Shown piece after piece: positions 21,915 to 31,653 of a stretch of DNA of 64,000 bases. The notes beneath the pieces were generated by a model. It saw nothing but the letters and a program-made list of their open reading frames with translations, did not search any database and had not been told where the DNA came from. The position numbers and the translations under genes were made by a program. The stretch is from assembly GCA_023548195.1 (NCBI GenBank), contig JAJHZJ010000496.1:12119070-12183069 (forward strand), in the 5' to 3' direction. Positions within the stretch are counted from its first letter, which is position 1; each line of letters begins with the position of its first letter. The DNA is from Bettongia penicillata ogilbyi (lineage: Eukaryota; Chordata; Mammalia; Diprotodontia; Potoroidae).

Positions 21915-24400
21915 TTTCTTTTTTTATTTTAAATGTTTATTTATTAATTTTTAGTTTTCAACATTCATTTCCACAAAATTTTGAGTTCCAAATTTTTTCC
22001 CCATCTCTCCCCTCTCCACCCCATAATGTCTTTCGTTCTGATTACCCCTTCCTTCAATATGCCCTCCCTTCTATCATACCCTTCCCTTTCCTTATCCCCA
22101 TCTTCTCTCTGTTCTTGTAGGGCAAGATAGATTTCTGTACCCTATTACCTGTATTTCTTATTTCCCAGTTGTATGTAAAAACATTTCTCAACATTTGTTC
22201 CTAATACTTTGAACTTCAACTTCTCTCCCTTCCTCCTTCCCCACTCATCTCCACTGAGAAGGCAAGCAATTCAATATAGGCTATATATGTGGAGTTTTGC
22301 AAAAGACTCCATAAAAGTCATGTTATGTAAGACTAATTATATTTCCCTCTATCCTATCCTGCCTCCCATTTATTCTATTCTCTCTTTTGACCTTGCCCCT
22401 CCCCAAAAGTGTTTACTTCTAATTACTCTGTTCTCCCATTTGCCCTCACTTCTATCATCCCCCTTAGCCCACTTGGCCCCTTCTCCCCCGCTTTCCTGTA
22501 GTGTAAGATAGATTTTCATGCCAAATTGAGTGTACATGTTATTCCCTCCTTAAGTCAAATGTGAAGAGAGTAAGCTTTACTTTTTCCCTCTCACCTCCTC
22601 CCTTTTCTCCTCCATTGAAAAAGCTTTTTCTTGCCTCTTTTATGGGAGATAATTTGCCCCATTCCATTTCTCCCTTTCTCCTCCCAATATATTCTTCTCT
22701 CACCCCTTAATTTTATTTTTTTAGATATCATCCCTTCTTAATCAAGTCATCTTGTGATCTCTGTCTATATGTGTGTGTGTATAATCCCTCCCATTACCCA
22801 AATACTGAGAAAAGTCTCAAGAGTTACAAATATTATCTTTCCATGTAGGAATGTAAACAGTTCAACTCTAGTAAGTCCCTTATGATTTGTCTTCCCTGTT
22901 TACCTTTTCATGCTTCTCTTGATTCTTGTGTTTGAAAGTCAAGTTTTCTTCTCAGCTCCGGTCTTTTCATCAAGAATGCTTGGAAGTCGTCTATATCACT
23001 GAATGACCATTTTCCCCCTGAAGTATTATACCCAGTTTTGCTGAGTAGGTGATTCTTGGTTTTAATTCTAGTTCCTTTGACTTCTGGAATATCATATTCC
23101 AAGTTCTTCAATTCCTTAATATAGAAGCTGCCAGATCCTGTGTTATCCTTAGTTTATTTCCACAATACTCAAATTGTTTCTTTCCAGGTGCTTGCAATAT
23201 TTTCTCCTTGACCTGGGAACTCTGAAATTTGACTATAATATTCCTAGGAGTTTCTCTTTTTGGATAGTCTTTTAGGAAGTGATTGGTGGATTCTTTCAAT
23301 ATTTATTTTATTCTCTGGTTCTAGAATATCAGGGCAGTTTTCCTTGATAATTTCATGGAAGATGATGTCTAGGCTCTTTTTTTGATCATGGCTTTCAGGT
23401 AGTCCCATAATTTTTAAATTGTCTCTCCTAGATCTATTCTCCAGGTCAGTTGTTTTTCCAATGAGATATTTCACATTATCTTCTATTGTTTCATTCTTTT
23501 GGTTTTGTTCTGTAATTTCTTAGTTTCTCATAAAGTCATTAGCTTTCATCTGTTCCATTCTAATTTTGAAAGAACTATTTTATTCAGTGAGCTTCTGAAC
23601 CTCCTTTTCCATTTGGTTAATTCTGCTCTTTAAAGCATTCTTCTCATTGGCTTTTTGGGCCTCTTTTGCCATTTGAGTTAGTCTATTTTTTAAGGTGTTA
23701 ATTTCTTCAGCATTTTTTGGGTCTCCTTTAGCAAGCTGTTGACTTGCTTTTCAAGGTTTTCTTGCATCGCTCTCATTTTTCTTCCCAATTTTTCCTCCAC
23801 CTCTCTTACTTGATTTTCAAAATCCTTTTTGAGCTCTTCCATGGTCTGAGACCATTATATATTTATTTTGGAGGTTTTGCCTGCAGAAGCCTTGACTTTT
23901 AGGTCTTCCTCTGAAGACCTAAATTGTTCCTCCTCATCCAAAAGGATGAAAGAAAATACCTGCTCACCAAGAAAGTAATCTTCTATTGTCTTATTCTTTT
24001 TCCCTTTTGGGGGAATTTTCCCAGCCAGTTACTTGACTTTTGAGTTCTTTGTCAGGACTGAGCTCAGGGCTGAGATTCAGATCAGTGGCTCAACTCCCCC
24101 AGGGGTTTTAGGCAGAGGTCTCCCAGGGCTCCCACTAGGGCTGAGATTTAGATCAGCTGCTCAATTCCCTCTAGGCAGATGGCTTCAAAAATGGAAGCTC
24201 CCACTGCTGGGGGTACAGACCAAGCTCCCCTCTCCTGGGTGAAGGGACCCTCCCACTGATATTTGAAGCTGTTTGTGGGTTGAGCAATCTTGGAACTGGT
24301 GCTGCCAGTGACTCCATGAAGTCTATTCAGGGTCTTGACCATGGCATGTCAGGCTGCACTCTGCTCCTGGGCTATGCTGCATGCACTCTGAGGTTCCTGG
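21915..24400 (-). mobile_element. ORF1-only L1 (HAL1-like), old copy, minus
   Basis: Read on the minus strand: a 5' UTR remnant with repeated 'GAGCAGCTGATCTAAATCTC'-type blocks (about 24400-23870), a decayed ORF1 (about 23860-22910), then directly a 3' UTR of about 1 kb (22905-21930) and an A-rich tail. The 3' UTR holds the (TG/CA)n island, two G-rich blocks and the 'GAATTTGGAACTCAAA'-like end motif. No ORF2 lies between ORF1 and the 3' UTR. The element is old, with several stops in ORF1. It has the same plan as the two elements at 29.5-35.5 kb. Confidence 0.85.
22908..23860 (-). pseudogene. ORF1 pseudogene of HAL1-like element
   Basis: Frames on the minus strand (22908-23111, 23108-23299, 23244-23474, and coiled-coil-like sequence up to about 23850) give ORF1p residues in order. 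These are the Lys/Glu-rich coiled coil, 'NLKIMGLPESHDQKK' in the RRM, 'RDFxKRETPRNIIVKFQSSQ'-like RNP1 strand, and 'FLMKRPELRRKLDFQTQE' at the C-terminus. Internal stops and frameshifts separate them. ORF1p is the trimeric RNA chaperone that coats L1 RNA. This copy cannot make it. Confidence 0.85.
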
Positions 24401-24494
24401 GTTGTGCTCAGAGATCATTTCTATGTACTTGAAAATTCTTAGCAAGCTAAGTTTATTGAATGTTTGCTCAGTTTGTGACCAACATTTACATCCA

Positions 24495-24785
24495 TATAAT
24501 GATAATAATATCAATGACAATAATAATAGATAGCATTTATGTAAGCTTTTAAGCTTTATAAAGTTTCATATATATATATATATTTTTATAAAGTTTTATA
24601 TTTATTATTTCATTTGATTTTCACCACCACCTGCTGAAGAAGGTGCCACTATGAGCCCCATTATACAAATGAGGAAATTAAAACTGAGAAAGGTGATATG
24701 ATTTGCCCAGTATCACCTGATTAGTAAGTGTATCTAACTGGGAGATTTTAACCCAGGTCTTCCTGACTCCAAGCCTAGAGCTCTA
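24495..24785 (-). repeat. MIR SINE, minus
   Basis: A long reverse MIR: 'AATAATAGATAGCATTTATG', 'CCCCATTATACAAATGAGGA', 'TTTGCCCAGTATCACCTGAT', 'AACCCAGGTCTTCCTGACTC'. An (AT)n insert lies at 24560-24590. Confidence 0.8.
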
Positions 24786-24789
24786 CCAT

Positions 24790-25010
24790 AATTTGTTTGG
24801 CCATTCTCCCTTTGATGAACATCTACCTAGTTTCAAATTCTTCGATGTCTGAAAAATGCTATCTGTGTTTTGATGTCTCAGGCACATTTCTCTTTGCTAT
24901 TGACCTTCTTGGGGGAGTAGGAGTAGCAATGGGGTCTCTGAGTCAGAGGGTTGGGACATTTTAGTTACTTTGAGGAACGTAATTCTGAATTTCAGTATCA
25001 TCTATGTAGG
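24790..25010 (-). repeat. L1 3' UTR fragment, minus
   Basis: 'ATAATTTGTTTGGCCATTCT' to 'GGTCTCTGAGTCAGAGGGTT' corresponds to the antisense L1 3' region seen also at 12.6-13.1 kb and 56.4-56.9 kb. Confidence 0.6.
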
Positions 25011-25089
25011 GACCTCCTAGAAAACTGCAATTTACAGAGTTGCTTAGGGGCATTAGAGGTTAAATGACTTCACATCATAAATTTAGAAT

Positions 25090-25250
25090 AAGAGGGGGAC
25101 TCATAAAGACTACATAGAGTCCAGCCCCTTCATTCTACATATGAGAAAACTGAGACCCAAAGGGTTGTGACTTACCCAAGATCCCACAGGTAGTAAATGG
25201 CAAAGCTAATACTTAAATTTGTGACTTCACAGTTCAATTTCAATGCTTTC
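25090..25250 (-). repeat. MIR SINE, minus
   Basis: 'TTCTACATATGAGAAAACTG', 'CTTACCCAAGATCCCACAGG' and 'AATTTCAATGCTTTCCCA' mark a reverse MIR. Confidence 0.65.
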
Positions 25251-25274
25251 CCAAATATACTAATGGATAATATA

Positions 25275-25405
25275 CCATATGGATGTATATATGTATGTAT
25301 ACACACATGTATATAAGTATAGACATAGATATAGACATAGACACAGAGACATACATATACACTCATACATACACACATACATATATATGTATGTATGTAT
25401 GCATT
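25275..25405. repeat. (TATG/ACAT)n microsatellite
   Basis: Imperfect runs of ATGT, ACAC, AGACAT and TATG alternate over about 130 bp. The frames across it encode only Tyr/Ile/His/Thr repeats and are not genes. Confidence 0.85.
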
Positions 25406-25539
25406 ATACTAAGCTGCTTCTTTTTCCAGAGTTACACGTGTCCAGAACCTGAATCCACATCTTCTGGATTGTAAAACGAGTTCTCTACTTACTTTTCCCC
25501 TATTTCATCTTCTCTTGAGGGGCATCATGCTATAATTGA

Positions 25540-25735
25540 GAGGCACTGGTCCTGAAGTTAGGAATTCCTGGGTTCAAATCCAGACTCAGACACTTGATAG
25601 CTATGTGACCATGAAAAAAACGCTTGACTGCTCTATACACTACCTCAGTTTCTTCTTCTGGAAAACGTGGGGGTTGCACTCTTACAAACCTTCTAGATTA
25701 GGTAGGATCCTAAGATCTTCTTCTCCCTGTTGCTA
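25540..25735 (+). repeat. MIR-type SINE
   Basis: 'GAGAGGCACTGGTCCTGAAG', 'CTGGGTTCAAATCCAGACTC' and 'CTACCTCAGTTTCTTCTTCT' mark a forward CORE-SINE. Confidence 0.75.
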
Positions 25736-26250
25736 GTGTTTCTTCCTTCCAAGTCTCTATCTCATTTTGTTTTTTCCTTCCCTGTCTTTGTGCATCCTGC
25801 CCCATCCCCCACCTCCTAGCAGTTAAATGGACCCTGATTACTATGTCTCTGAAACCAGACCATCTGTCTCCCACTGTCTAAATTCCCATTTCACAATCTT
25901 AGAGGAGGGCATCCCCCTAGAAGTGCCAATTCTGCTCAGCAGGGGAAAATGTGCTAATATGCAATCGAGACAGTCCGGAGCCTAGCGTGGAAAATTAGGG
26001 AGTATGGTCAAAGCAGCCATTTTTATCACCCACAAATTTTTAGGTCTCCTATAGCAACCTTGTCAAAAAGGTTGTCCTATAGCAACTCAGCATCCAGGGA
26101 ATGAGAAAATGCAATTTTGAATGTTTCCAACTGGGGATAGAAAGCAGTAGGCAGAAAGAAATAAGTCTCAGTCAGGGGAGCCTGGCTTTGGGGAGGCAGA
26201 TGTTCCAAGCTCACAGTAGAATTTTAATGACATTTAATGACATTAATGAT
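25736..26250. other. Unclassified, probably unique
   Basis: No gene and no repeat recognised. A short local duplication of 'CTCCTATAGCAACCTTGTC' / 'TTGTCCTATAGCAACTCAGC' occurs near 26047-26090. Confidence 0.35.
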
Positions 26251-26254
26251 ATTT

Positions 26255-26560
26255 AATGACAAAGATTTTAGATTCAGGGTTCCTAGATATAAGACTGGAA
26301 GGAGCCTCAAGGGCCACTTTGTACAAGTGAAGTCCAGGGAAGTCTCCAAACAGAGACTGTTGAAACACAGAACATCAGAGTTGGAAAGGTAAAACATGGG
26401 GCCATACATTGAGACAGAAGAAACCTCAGGGTGGTGAGCCTCATTTTGCAGATGAGGAAACCAGATAGGGTAGGTAGCTTATCTGAGGTCACAAAGCTTT
26501 GGAGGCAGGATTTGAACCCAGATTCTCTCACTTGGGAGCCAGGGAGTGGTTCTTCCATTG
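26255..26560 (-). repeat. MIR SINE pieces, minus
   Basis: 'CATTTTGCAGATGAGGAAAC', 'GAGGTCACAAAGCTTTGGAG' and 'CAGGATTTGAACCCAGATTC' define the reverse copy. An upstream second scrap lies at 26255-26345. Confidence 0.75.
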
Positions 26561-26619
26561 TATTTGGGATAGGGGTGTGTGTGTGGGGGGGGGAGGAATA
26601 TGCTGTACTTTTTACAAAT

Positions 26620-26715
26620 TATTTTATTCATTCAGGAAACCTTATTAAGCACATACTACAGGTAGGCATTGTGCTAGGCCCTATAGATACAGAGGCAAAA
26701 TCGAAACTTTGTTTT
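26620..26715 (-). repeat. L2 3' end, minus
   Basis: 'CCTTATTAAGCACATACTAC' and 'GCATTGTGCTAGGCCCTATA' are the antisense L2 3' end. Confidence 0.7.
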
Positions 26716-26734
26716 ATTTAAAACACCTCAAGCA

Positions 26735-26960
26735 AGATAGAGTAGAAAGAGAAGTGGAGCTGTAGTTAGGAGGACCTGAGTTCAAATGCTGCCTTACACA
26801 CTTACTAGCTGTGTGACCCTGGGCAAATCCCTTCATCTTTGTCTGTTTCTTCTTAAAATGTAAAATGGGAGTAATATTAGCACCTTCTAAAGATGTTGTG
26901 AGAATCAAATGAGATATTTGTAAAGTGCTTTGCCCATTTTAAAGCACCCTAAAAATGCTA
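26735..26960 (+). repeat. MIR-type SINE (full length)
   Basis: 'TTAGGAGGACCTGAGTTCAA', 'CTTACTAGCTGTGTGACCCT' and 'TTTGTAAAGTGCTTTGCCCA' define a nearly complete forward copy. Confidence 0.85.
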
Positions 26961-26964
26961 GTTA

Positions 26965-27195
26965 TGTTTATTTATGTTCAAGGACTGGCTTCTGCCAGAA
27001 GTCTTTGCAGGTCCTGCCAGTTCCTGGAACCTTCCCCTCCAAGGTGCTCTTGTATCCACTTAGTATTCTAACATACTAGATTGTGAGCTCCTTGCAGACT
27101 AGTATTGTTTTTTTTTTTTACTTTTTCTTTGAATCCCCAATGCTTAGTAGTGTCAGGCATAAAGCAAGAGGTCAATAAATGCCTGTTGATTAAGT
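26965..27195 (+). repeat. L2 3' end, sense
   Basis: 'GATTGTGAGCTCCTTGCAGA', 'GAATCCCCAATGCTTAGTAG' and 'GGTCAATAAATGCCTGTTGA' are the L2 3' UTR and terminus. Confidence 0.8.
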
Positions 27196-27935
27196 GATGG
27201 TGAAGGATTTTAAATGCCAAGTAAGAGTTTATATTTTGTCCTTGAGGTAGTAGGCAGCCATTGAAATTTCTTCAGAAGGGTAGTAATTTTAGAAACACTT
27301 TTAACAGTAAAATGGTATCAAGGGAAATTTATTACAGCAGAGTTCAGAGGAACTGAACACTTTGGCCAAAGCAGGCCCCCACCGTCTCTTCAGGAGGAAG
27401 AAGCACTGAAAACAGAAGCCAGATGAGCTATATACCATTACTCCAAGACAGATCCTCCCACCAGGAGATGGATTGGTCCATTTTCCATTAGGTCACCATC
27501 TTCTCTGCATGCATATTACATAACCATCCTTGATATGATCCCCCTCCCAAACATGCTTTAACACAGGGCCCATGATCAGGAAATGGAGGGATAATTTTAT
27601 GCAGGGTGTATCCGCTTATATGTATGAGGTTCATTAAGCAAGCCCAATGAAGAAAAGCCTTCTCTAGGTTATTCTAGGTCATTTTTTCCTGACTGGTTCA
27701 GGCCAGTTTCAGGTGTGGACATCTTATCAAAAATTTTGTGACTTTCTGAAGGCCACTGCCTGTCTCCTGATTGGTTGAGTCCACCTGCAGTCTGCTGGCT
27801 TTCTTATTATCTGACTTATTCTCAATGACTTCATCAGCTAATAACTTTTGTGGAAACTTAAGTTTTTGCTGTCTCTCACAGTAACTAGTCAGATCTATGT
27901 TTTAGCAATATTAAGATGGTGCCAGTGAATTCTGA
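27195..27935 (-). mobile_element. L2 fragment split by a solo LTR
   Basis: Antisense L2 text 'TTTAAATGCCAAGTAAGAGT' to 'GGCAGCCATTGAAATTTCTT' stops at 27286 and resumes at 27881 with 'CTAGTCAGATCTATGTTTTA'. This reconstructs the expected L2 order around the LTR at 27287-27880. Confidence 0.75.
27287..27880 (-). mobile_element. Solo LTR, family A
   Basis: A 594 bp LTR read on the minus strand, with a 4 bp target duplication 'GTAA' (27283-27286 and 27881-27884). Minus-strand AATAAA lies at 27328-27333, and CCAAT-like text at about 27770. It begins TGTGAGAG on the minus strand. The same LTR, interrupted, is at 53529-54571. As it sits inside an L2 whose halves join correctly, the boundaries are well supported. 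A 4 bp duplication fits class I (gamma-type) or class III integrases. Confidence 0.85.
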
Positions 27936-28249
27936 CAGTTATATTGATTCGAATCTCATCAATTACACAAGAGACAAACACAAAATTAATAAGATATAGA
28001 GAGGAACTAAAAATGGCCTGGGAGAGAGGGGAGGTCTAGTCCAAGGCGTATTCTGGTAAATGTTTAATAGCTGTCTCTCAAGAAAAAAATGTACTCATGA
28101 CACACTTATGAATATTTTCATCTTCCTAAGTCTAGACTATTAACAAAACAATTAATCAAGCCCTCACTTGTCAATTTCCAAGGTGTAAATGCTCACACTG
28201 AAAATTTAACACTCTAGTCTCTAGAGACCCTACTAATGCTGGGCCTAGC
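27936..28249. other. Unclassified
   Basis: No gene and no recognised repeat. Confidence 0.35.
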
Positions 28250-28490
28250 ATTTCCCTGGGTCTCAACATTTTCATTTTACAGACAAAGAAATTAAGGCCC
28301 TGAGAACACATATAATCATAGGATATTAGACTTTTAAAGTCATCTTGCCCAAACCCTTACCAGGAAAAGCATCTGTAGCTTAGAGAGGGTAACTGATTTG
28401 TCTCAGACTACCCAGATAGCAGATACAAAATTTGAACTTGGATCCCTTGATAGTTCATCAAAGACTCTTTCTACTTGTAACACATAACCT
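28250..28490 (-). repeat. MIR SINE, minus
   Basis: 'CATTTTACAGACAAAGAAAT', 'TGATTTGTCTCAGACTACCC' and 'TTTGAACTTGGATCCCTTGA' mark one or two overlapping reverse MIR pieces. Confidence 0.65.
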
Positions 28491-28619
28491 CTATAGAAAG
28501 TGAATCCCACAAGTAAGTGGAAGAGTCTCATTTACATCCAGGTCCTGCTCTGACTCCAGAGCACTTTCCATTCCAACATACTATTTACTCATGTATTCTC
28601 ATACATTATGAATTTATAG

Positions 28620-28790
28620 AATCAGATATTTATGGCTGGGAAAAAACCCTTAAAATTCATGTCCTTAAACCTTCACATTTTACAAATAAGGAAACTAAGA
28701 CTCTTAAGAAGTGCCAAGTGACTTACCCAAAGTCACATACATTGCAATAGGCAGAACAAGTTCCGACCCAGATCCTCTGACCCAAAGCCA
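28620..28790 (-). repeat. MIR SINE, minus
   Basis: 'CATTTTACAAATAAGGAAAC', 'GACTTACCCAAAGTCACATA' and 'CCGACCCAGATCCTCTGACC' mark a reverse MIR. Confidence 0.7.
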
Positions 28791-29029
28791 GAGCCACATA
28801 AGAGAATAATAAAATAGCAACACATTGCAACTGCTTATGTCCTCAGAGTGCATTTAACACATTTTTTAGAACAAATGCTTCAGGGAAAATAATTCAGTAG
28901 ACTCCAACTCAATTATTTTGATGATGTTTTTGTTATGGTTCAGTAAGTTTATAAAGTATATAGGTTTGGCTCCAAATTGAGCTGATTTATTGGGTGTTTT
29001 TTAAAGTTAAACAAAACCAGACAGCTCGT

Positions 29030-29260
29030 TGAAATGACAATGACCAGTTATTAATAATAATAACTAGCATTTATATAGTGCTTTAAGGTGTACAAACGGT
29101 TTTATAAACATTAGTTTATTTTATCTTCATGTCAATCCAGGAAATAGACACTATTGCTATCCCCTTTATATAGATGAGAAAACAGAGGCAAATTGAGGTC
29201 AAGTGACTTGCCCAGGGTCACAAAGGTAGTAAATATCTGAGGACATATTTGAACTCAGAT
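29030..29260 (-). repeat. MIR SINE, minus
   Basis: 'AATAACTAGCATTTATATAG', 'CTTTATATAGATGAGAAAAC', 'GTGACTTGCCCAGGGTCACA' and 'TATTTGAACTCAGATCTTTC' show a nearly complete reverse copy. Confidence 0.85.
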
Positions 29261-29264
29261 CTTT

Positions 29265-29470
29265 CTGCCTAGGAACAGCTAGGTGGTGCAATGCATTAAG
29301 TGCTAGCCCTGGAGTCAGGAAGATTCTTCTTCCTGAGTTGAAATCTGGTCTCAGACACTTCTTTGTAGTGTTTATTTCACCTCTATTTCCTAATTTAACC
29401 AGGCTCCCTACCATACCATGAGGGCTAGCCATGGCAATAAATTATAAAAAAGAAATTTAAAAAATAAATC
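29265..29470 (+). repeat. tRNA-derived SINE fragment, plus
   Basis: The head 'AACAGCTAGGTGGTGCAATG' and 'CTGGAGTCAGGAAGATTC' is the common marsupial tRNA-like SINE head. The body is truncated and runs into an A-rich end before 29486. Confidence 0.75.
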
Positions 29471-30791
29471 ATCAAAACCATCCAAGGAGGGGTAGAACCA
29501 AGATGGAAAAGTAGAAATACATTAGCTCTTCCCCCACAGCCCATAAAATACCTATAAAGAAAGACTCTCAACAAACTCTAGAGCAGCAGAAGCCACAGAA
29601 CAACAGAGTGGAGGAGATTTCCAGCCCAGGGTCACCTGAAAGGCCAATGGGAAAGGTCTGTCCCACAGGATGTGGAGCAGAGCCCAGCCCAGTCTTGGCC
29701 ATGGCACGGTGCTGGGAGGAGGACCCAAGCAGGTCTTGAGGGAAGAATTCCCAGCAGAAGTAGCCATGGTTTGCACATCCCTCAACCCACAGGTGCCAAA
29801 AGTAAGTAAGAGGGTTTTTTCAGCTGCCCTAGAAGGGAGCAGGGTCTTCCCATAGCTCCAGCCTCAGACAGCAGCAGAGGCCACATCAGGTAGCAGCAGC
29901 TCCCACAGCAGCCCTCATCCACTGTTGAATTGTAAAACCCCTGGGGGATCTGAGCAGCTGATCCTTACTTCAGCCCTGTGTGGTGGCCCTGTCCCTACCT
30001 AATGCTCCTGGGAGAATTGAGCAGCTGATCTTTATCTCACACTGAATGATGGCCCTGACCCTGCCCAAAGCCTCTGGGGGAATTGAGCAGCTTATCTGAA
30101 TCTCAGCCCCCAGTGCTAGCCTGATGGAACTGGAGGCCAGGTGGTTGTGGAGAGGAAACTCTACTACTCACAGATTCTGGGCACAAAAGTTTCTGGTTGC
30201 TCCCAGACCAGTGTACATGCTTGTGTGTGCCACCTTGCAAGTGTGCCACCTTGGAGGAACTGAGATCTTACAGATACCCAGAGTATACCCTACTCTTGAC
30301 AAAGGACCCAAAAGTAAAGTAACTGATTGGGAAAATGCCAAAAAAAAAAAAGGAAAAAAAGTAAAACTATAGAAGGTTACTTTCTTGGTGAACAGATATC
30401 TTCTCCCATACTTTCAGATGAGGAAGAACGATGCTTACCATCAGTAAAAGACATAAAAGTCAAGGCTTCTGCATCCCAAACAACCAAAATAATTATTCAG
30501 TGATCTCAGGCCATGGAAGAGCTCAAAAAGGATTTCGAAAATCAAGTAAGAGAGGTAGAGGAAAAACTGGGAAGAGAAATGAGAAAGATGCAAGAAAATC
30601 ATGAAAAGCAGGTCAACACCTTGCTAAAGGAGACCCAAAAAAATGCTGAAGAAAATAACACCTTTAAAAATAAGCTAACTCAATTGGCGAAAGAGGTTCA
30701 AAAAGCCAGTGAGGAGAAGAATACTTTAAAGAGTAGAATTAACTAAATGGAAAAGGATGTTCAAAAGCTCGCTGAAGAAAATAGTTCTTTC

Positions 30792-30809
30792 AAAATTAGA
30801 ATGAAACAG
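30792..30809 (+). repeat. Target site duplication, left
   Basis: 'AAAATTAGAATGAAACAG' precedes the young element and is repeated perfectly at 33809-33826. The duplicated bases belong to the older ORF1. Confidence 0.95.
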
Positions 30810-30820
30810 GGGGGCGGAGC

Positions 30821-30831
30821 CAAGATGGCGG
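30821..30831 (+). promoter_or_regulatory. YY1-like site at +12 of element
   Basis: 'CAAGATGGCGG' lies 11 bases after the first base of the element. The older copy keeps 'CAAGATGG' at the equivalent place (about 29499), then diverges. Human L1 has a YY1 site at the same relative position, which directs accurate 5' initiation. Confidence 0.7.
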
Positions 30832-31175
30832 AGTAGAAGGACGCACATTCACGAGCTCCGAACCCACAACCCATGGAATTGAGGTAAAAGGAGAGCCCCA
30901 TAAATTCTGAATCTCTGCAGGGGGTGCACAAACATAGGGGAAGAGATTTCCGTTCCACTGAACCCTGGAGAGCCGTCCCCGGGGTCCATCGCACTCCAGA
31001 AAGCGGACCCCACCCCCACCCCTGGCCGCGACCCAGAGAAGCTGACCTGAGCAGACTTCAGAGAGGAAAGCTCCGGGAGAATCTCCGGCAGCCGGGAAAG
31101 TCCCTCTGTCCACAGAAGCTAAAGGTCAGTTAAAAAGAAGCCTGCGCTAGGGGAGGGGAGCGGGCCCCCTCGGGA

Positions 31176-31260
31176 GGAAGCGGCGGCGGCAGAGACGGGG
31201 TCAGGAAGCGGCGGAGGCAGAGACGGGGGCAAGAAGCGGCGGAGGCAGAGGCGTGGGCGG
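31176..31260 (+). repeat. 28 bp tandem units in 5' UTR
   Basis: Three units starting about 31176, 31204 and 31232 share 'GAAGCGGCGGAGGCAGAG' with 'ACGGGG' or 'GCGTGGG' after it. They are GC-rich with two or more CpGs each. Confidence 0.85.
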
Positions 31261-31337
31261 GCGGCTGAGGCGGCAGCGGCCCGGGACTCAGGAATCCCCC
31301 AGCAGCAGGTAGGATCTTCAATACTGAAGGTCTTTCC

Positions 31338-31560
31338 AACCTGAGGGAGCCGAGCAGGGGAGACGGCCCTGCCCCCACCCCGCTCTACTGCTGAACGCCT
31401 CTGAATAAAACCCCCAAGGGAGCTGAGCACAGCAGGCGGGGCCCCCCACCCCACCCCCACCCGCTCTGTTCCTGAAAGTCGCTTCAGAAAGCCCCTGAGG
31501 GCCCAAGCTAGGAAGCGGCCCTGCCCCCACCCTGCGCCAGAACTAAAGCTTGCTGCGGGA
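31338..31560 (+). repeat. 75-85 bp monomers in 5' UTR
   Basis: Three diverged units share a 'GAGGGAGCCGAGC' / 'AAGGGAGCTGAGC' / 'GAGGGCCCAAGCT' start and a 'GGCCCTGCCCCCACCC'-like core (31366, 31438 and 31518 region). They end with 'GAACGCCTCTG'/'GAAAGTCGCTTC'-like text. Older copies have their own monomers at 29937-30115. Confidence 0.7.
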
Positions 31561-31653
31561 AAGCGCATTTGAATCTCAGAGGTCAAGTACTGGCTGGGCG
31601 GATCCAGGCGGAGGTGGAAGGGAATCTCAGGGGTCGGGTAACTGGCTGGGAAA

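Larger units (their letters stand above)
30810..31653 (+). promoter_or_regulatory. CpG-rich 5' UTR/internal promoter of young element
   Basis: This is the only CpG-rich block of the window (densest at 31140-31300). It starts with 'GGGGGCGGAGCCAAGATGGC', the L1-type 5' terminus, where the AAGATGGCG at 30822-30830 fits a YY1 site. It contains two tandem arrays: about 28 bp units at 31176-31260 and about 75-85 bp units at about 31338-31560. Known L1 5' UTRs act as internal promoters, and YY1 fixes the start. Promoter activity here is inferred. Confidence 0.75.

Noticed and set aside
26735..26830. tRNA gene candidates (here and in other SINE heads)
   Set aside because: B-box-like motifs belong to SINE heads and no cloverleaf with anticodon arm is present.
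31119..31586. 155-codon frame on the minus strand of the CpG-rich 5' UTR
   Set aside because: A GC-rich, stop-poor antisense of an L1 5' UTR with monomers. It has no motif, and the older copy does not keep it.
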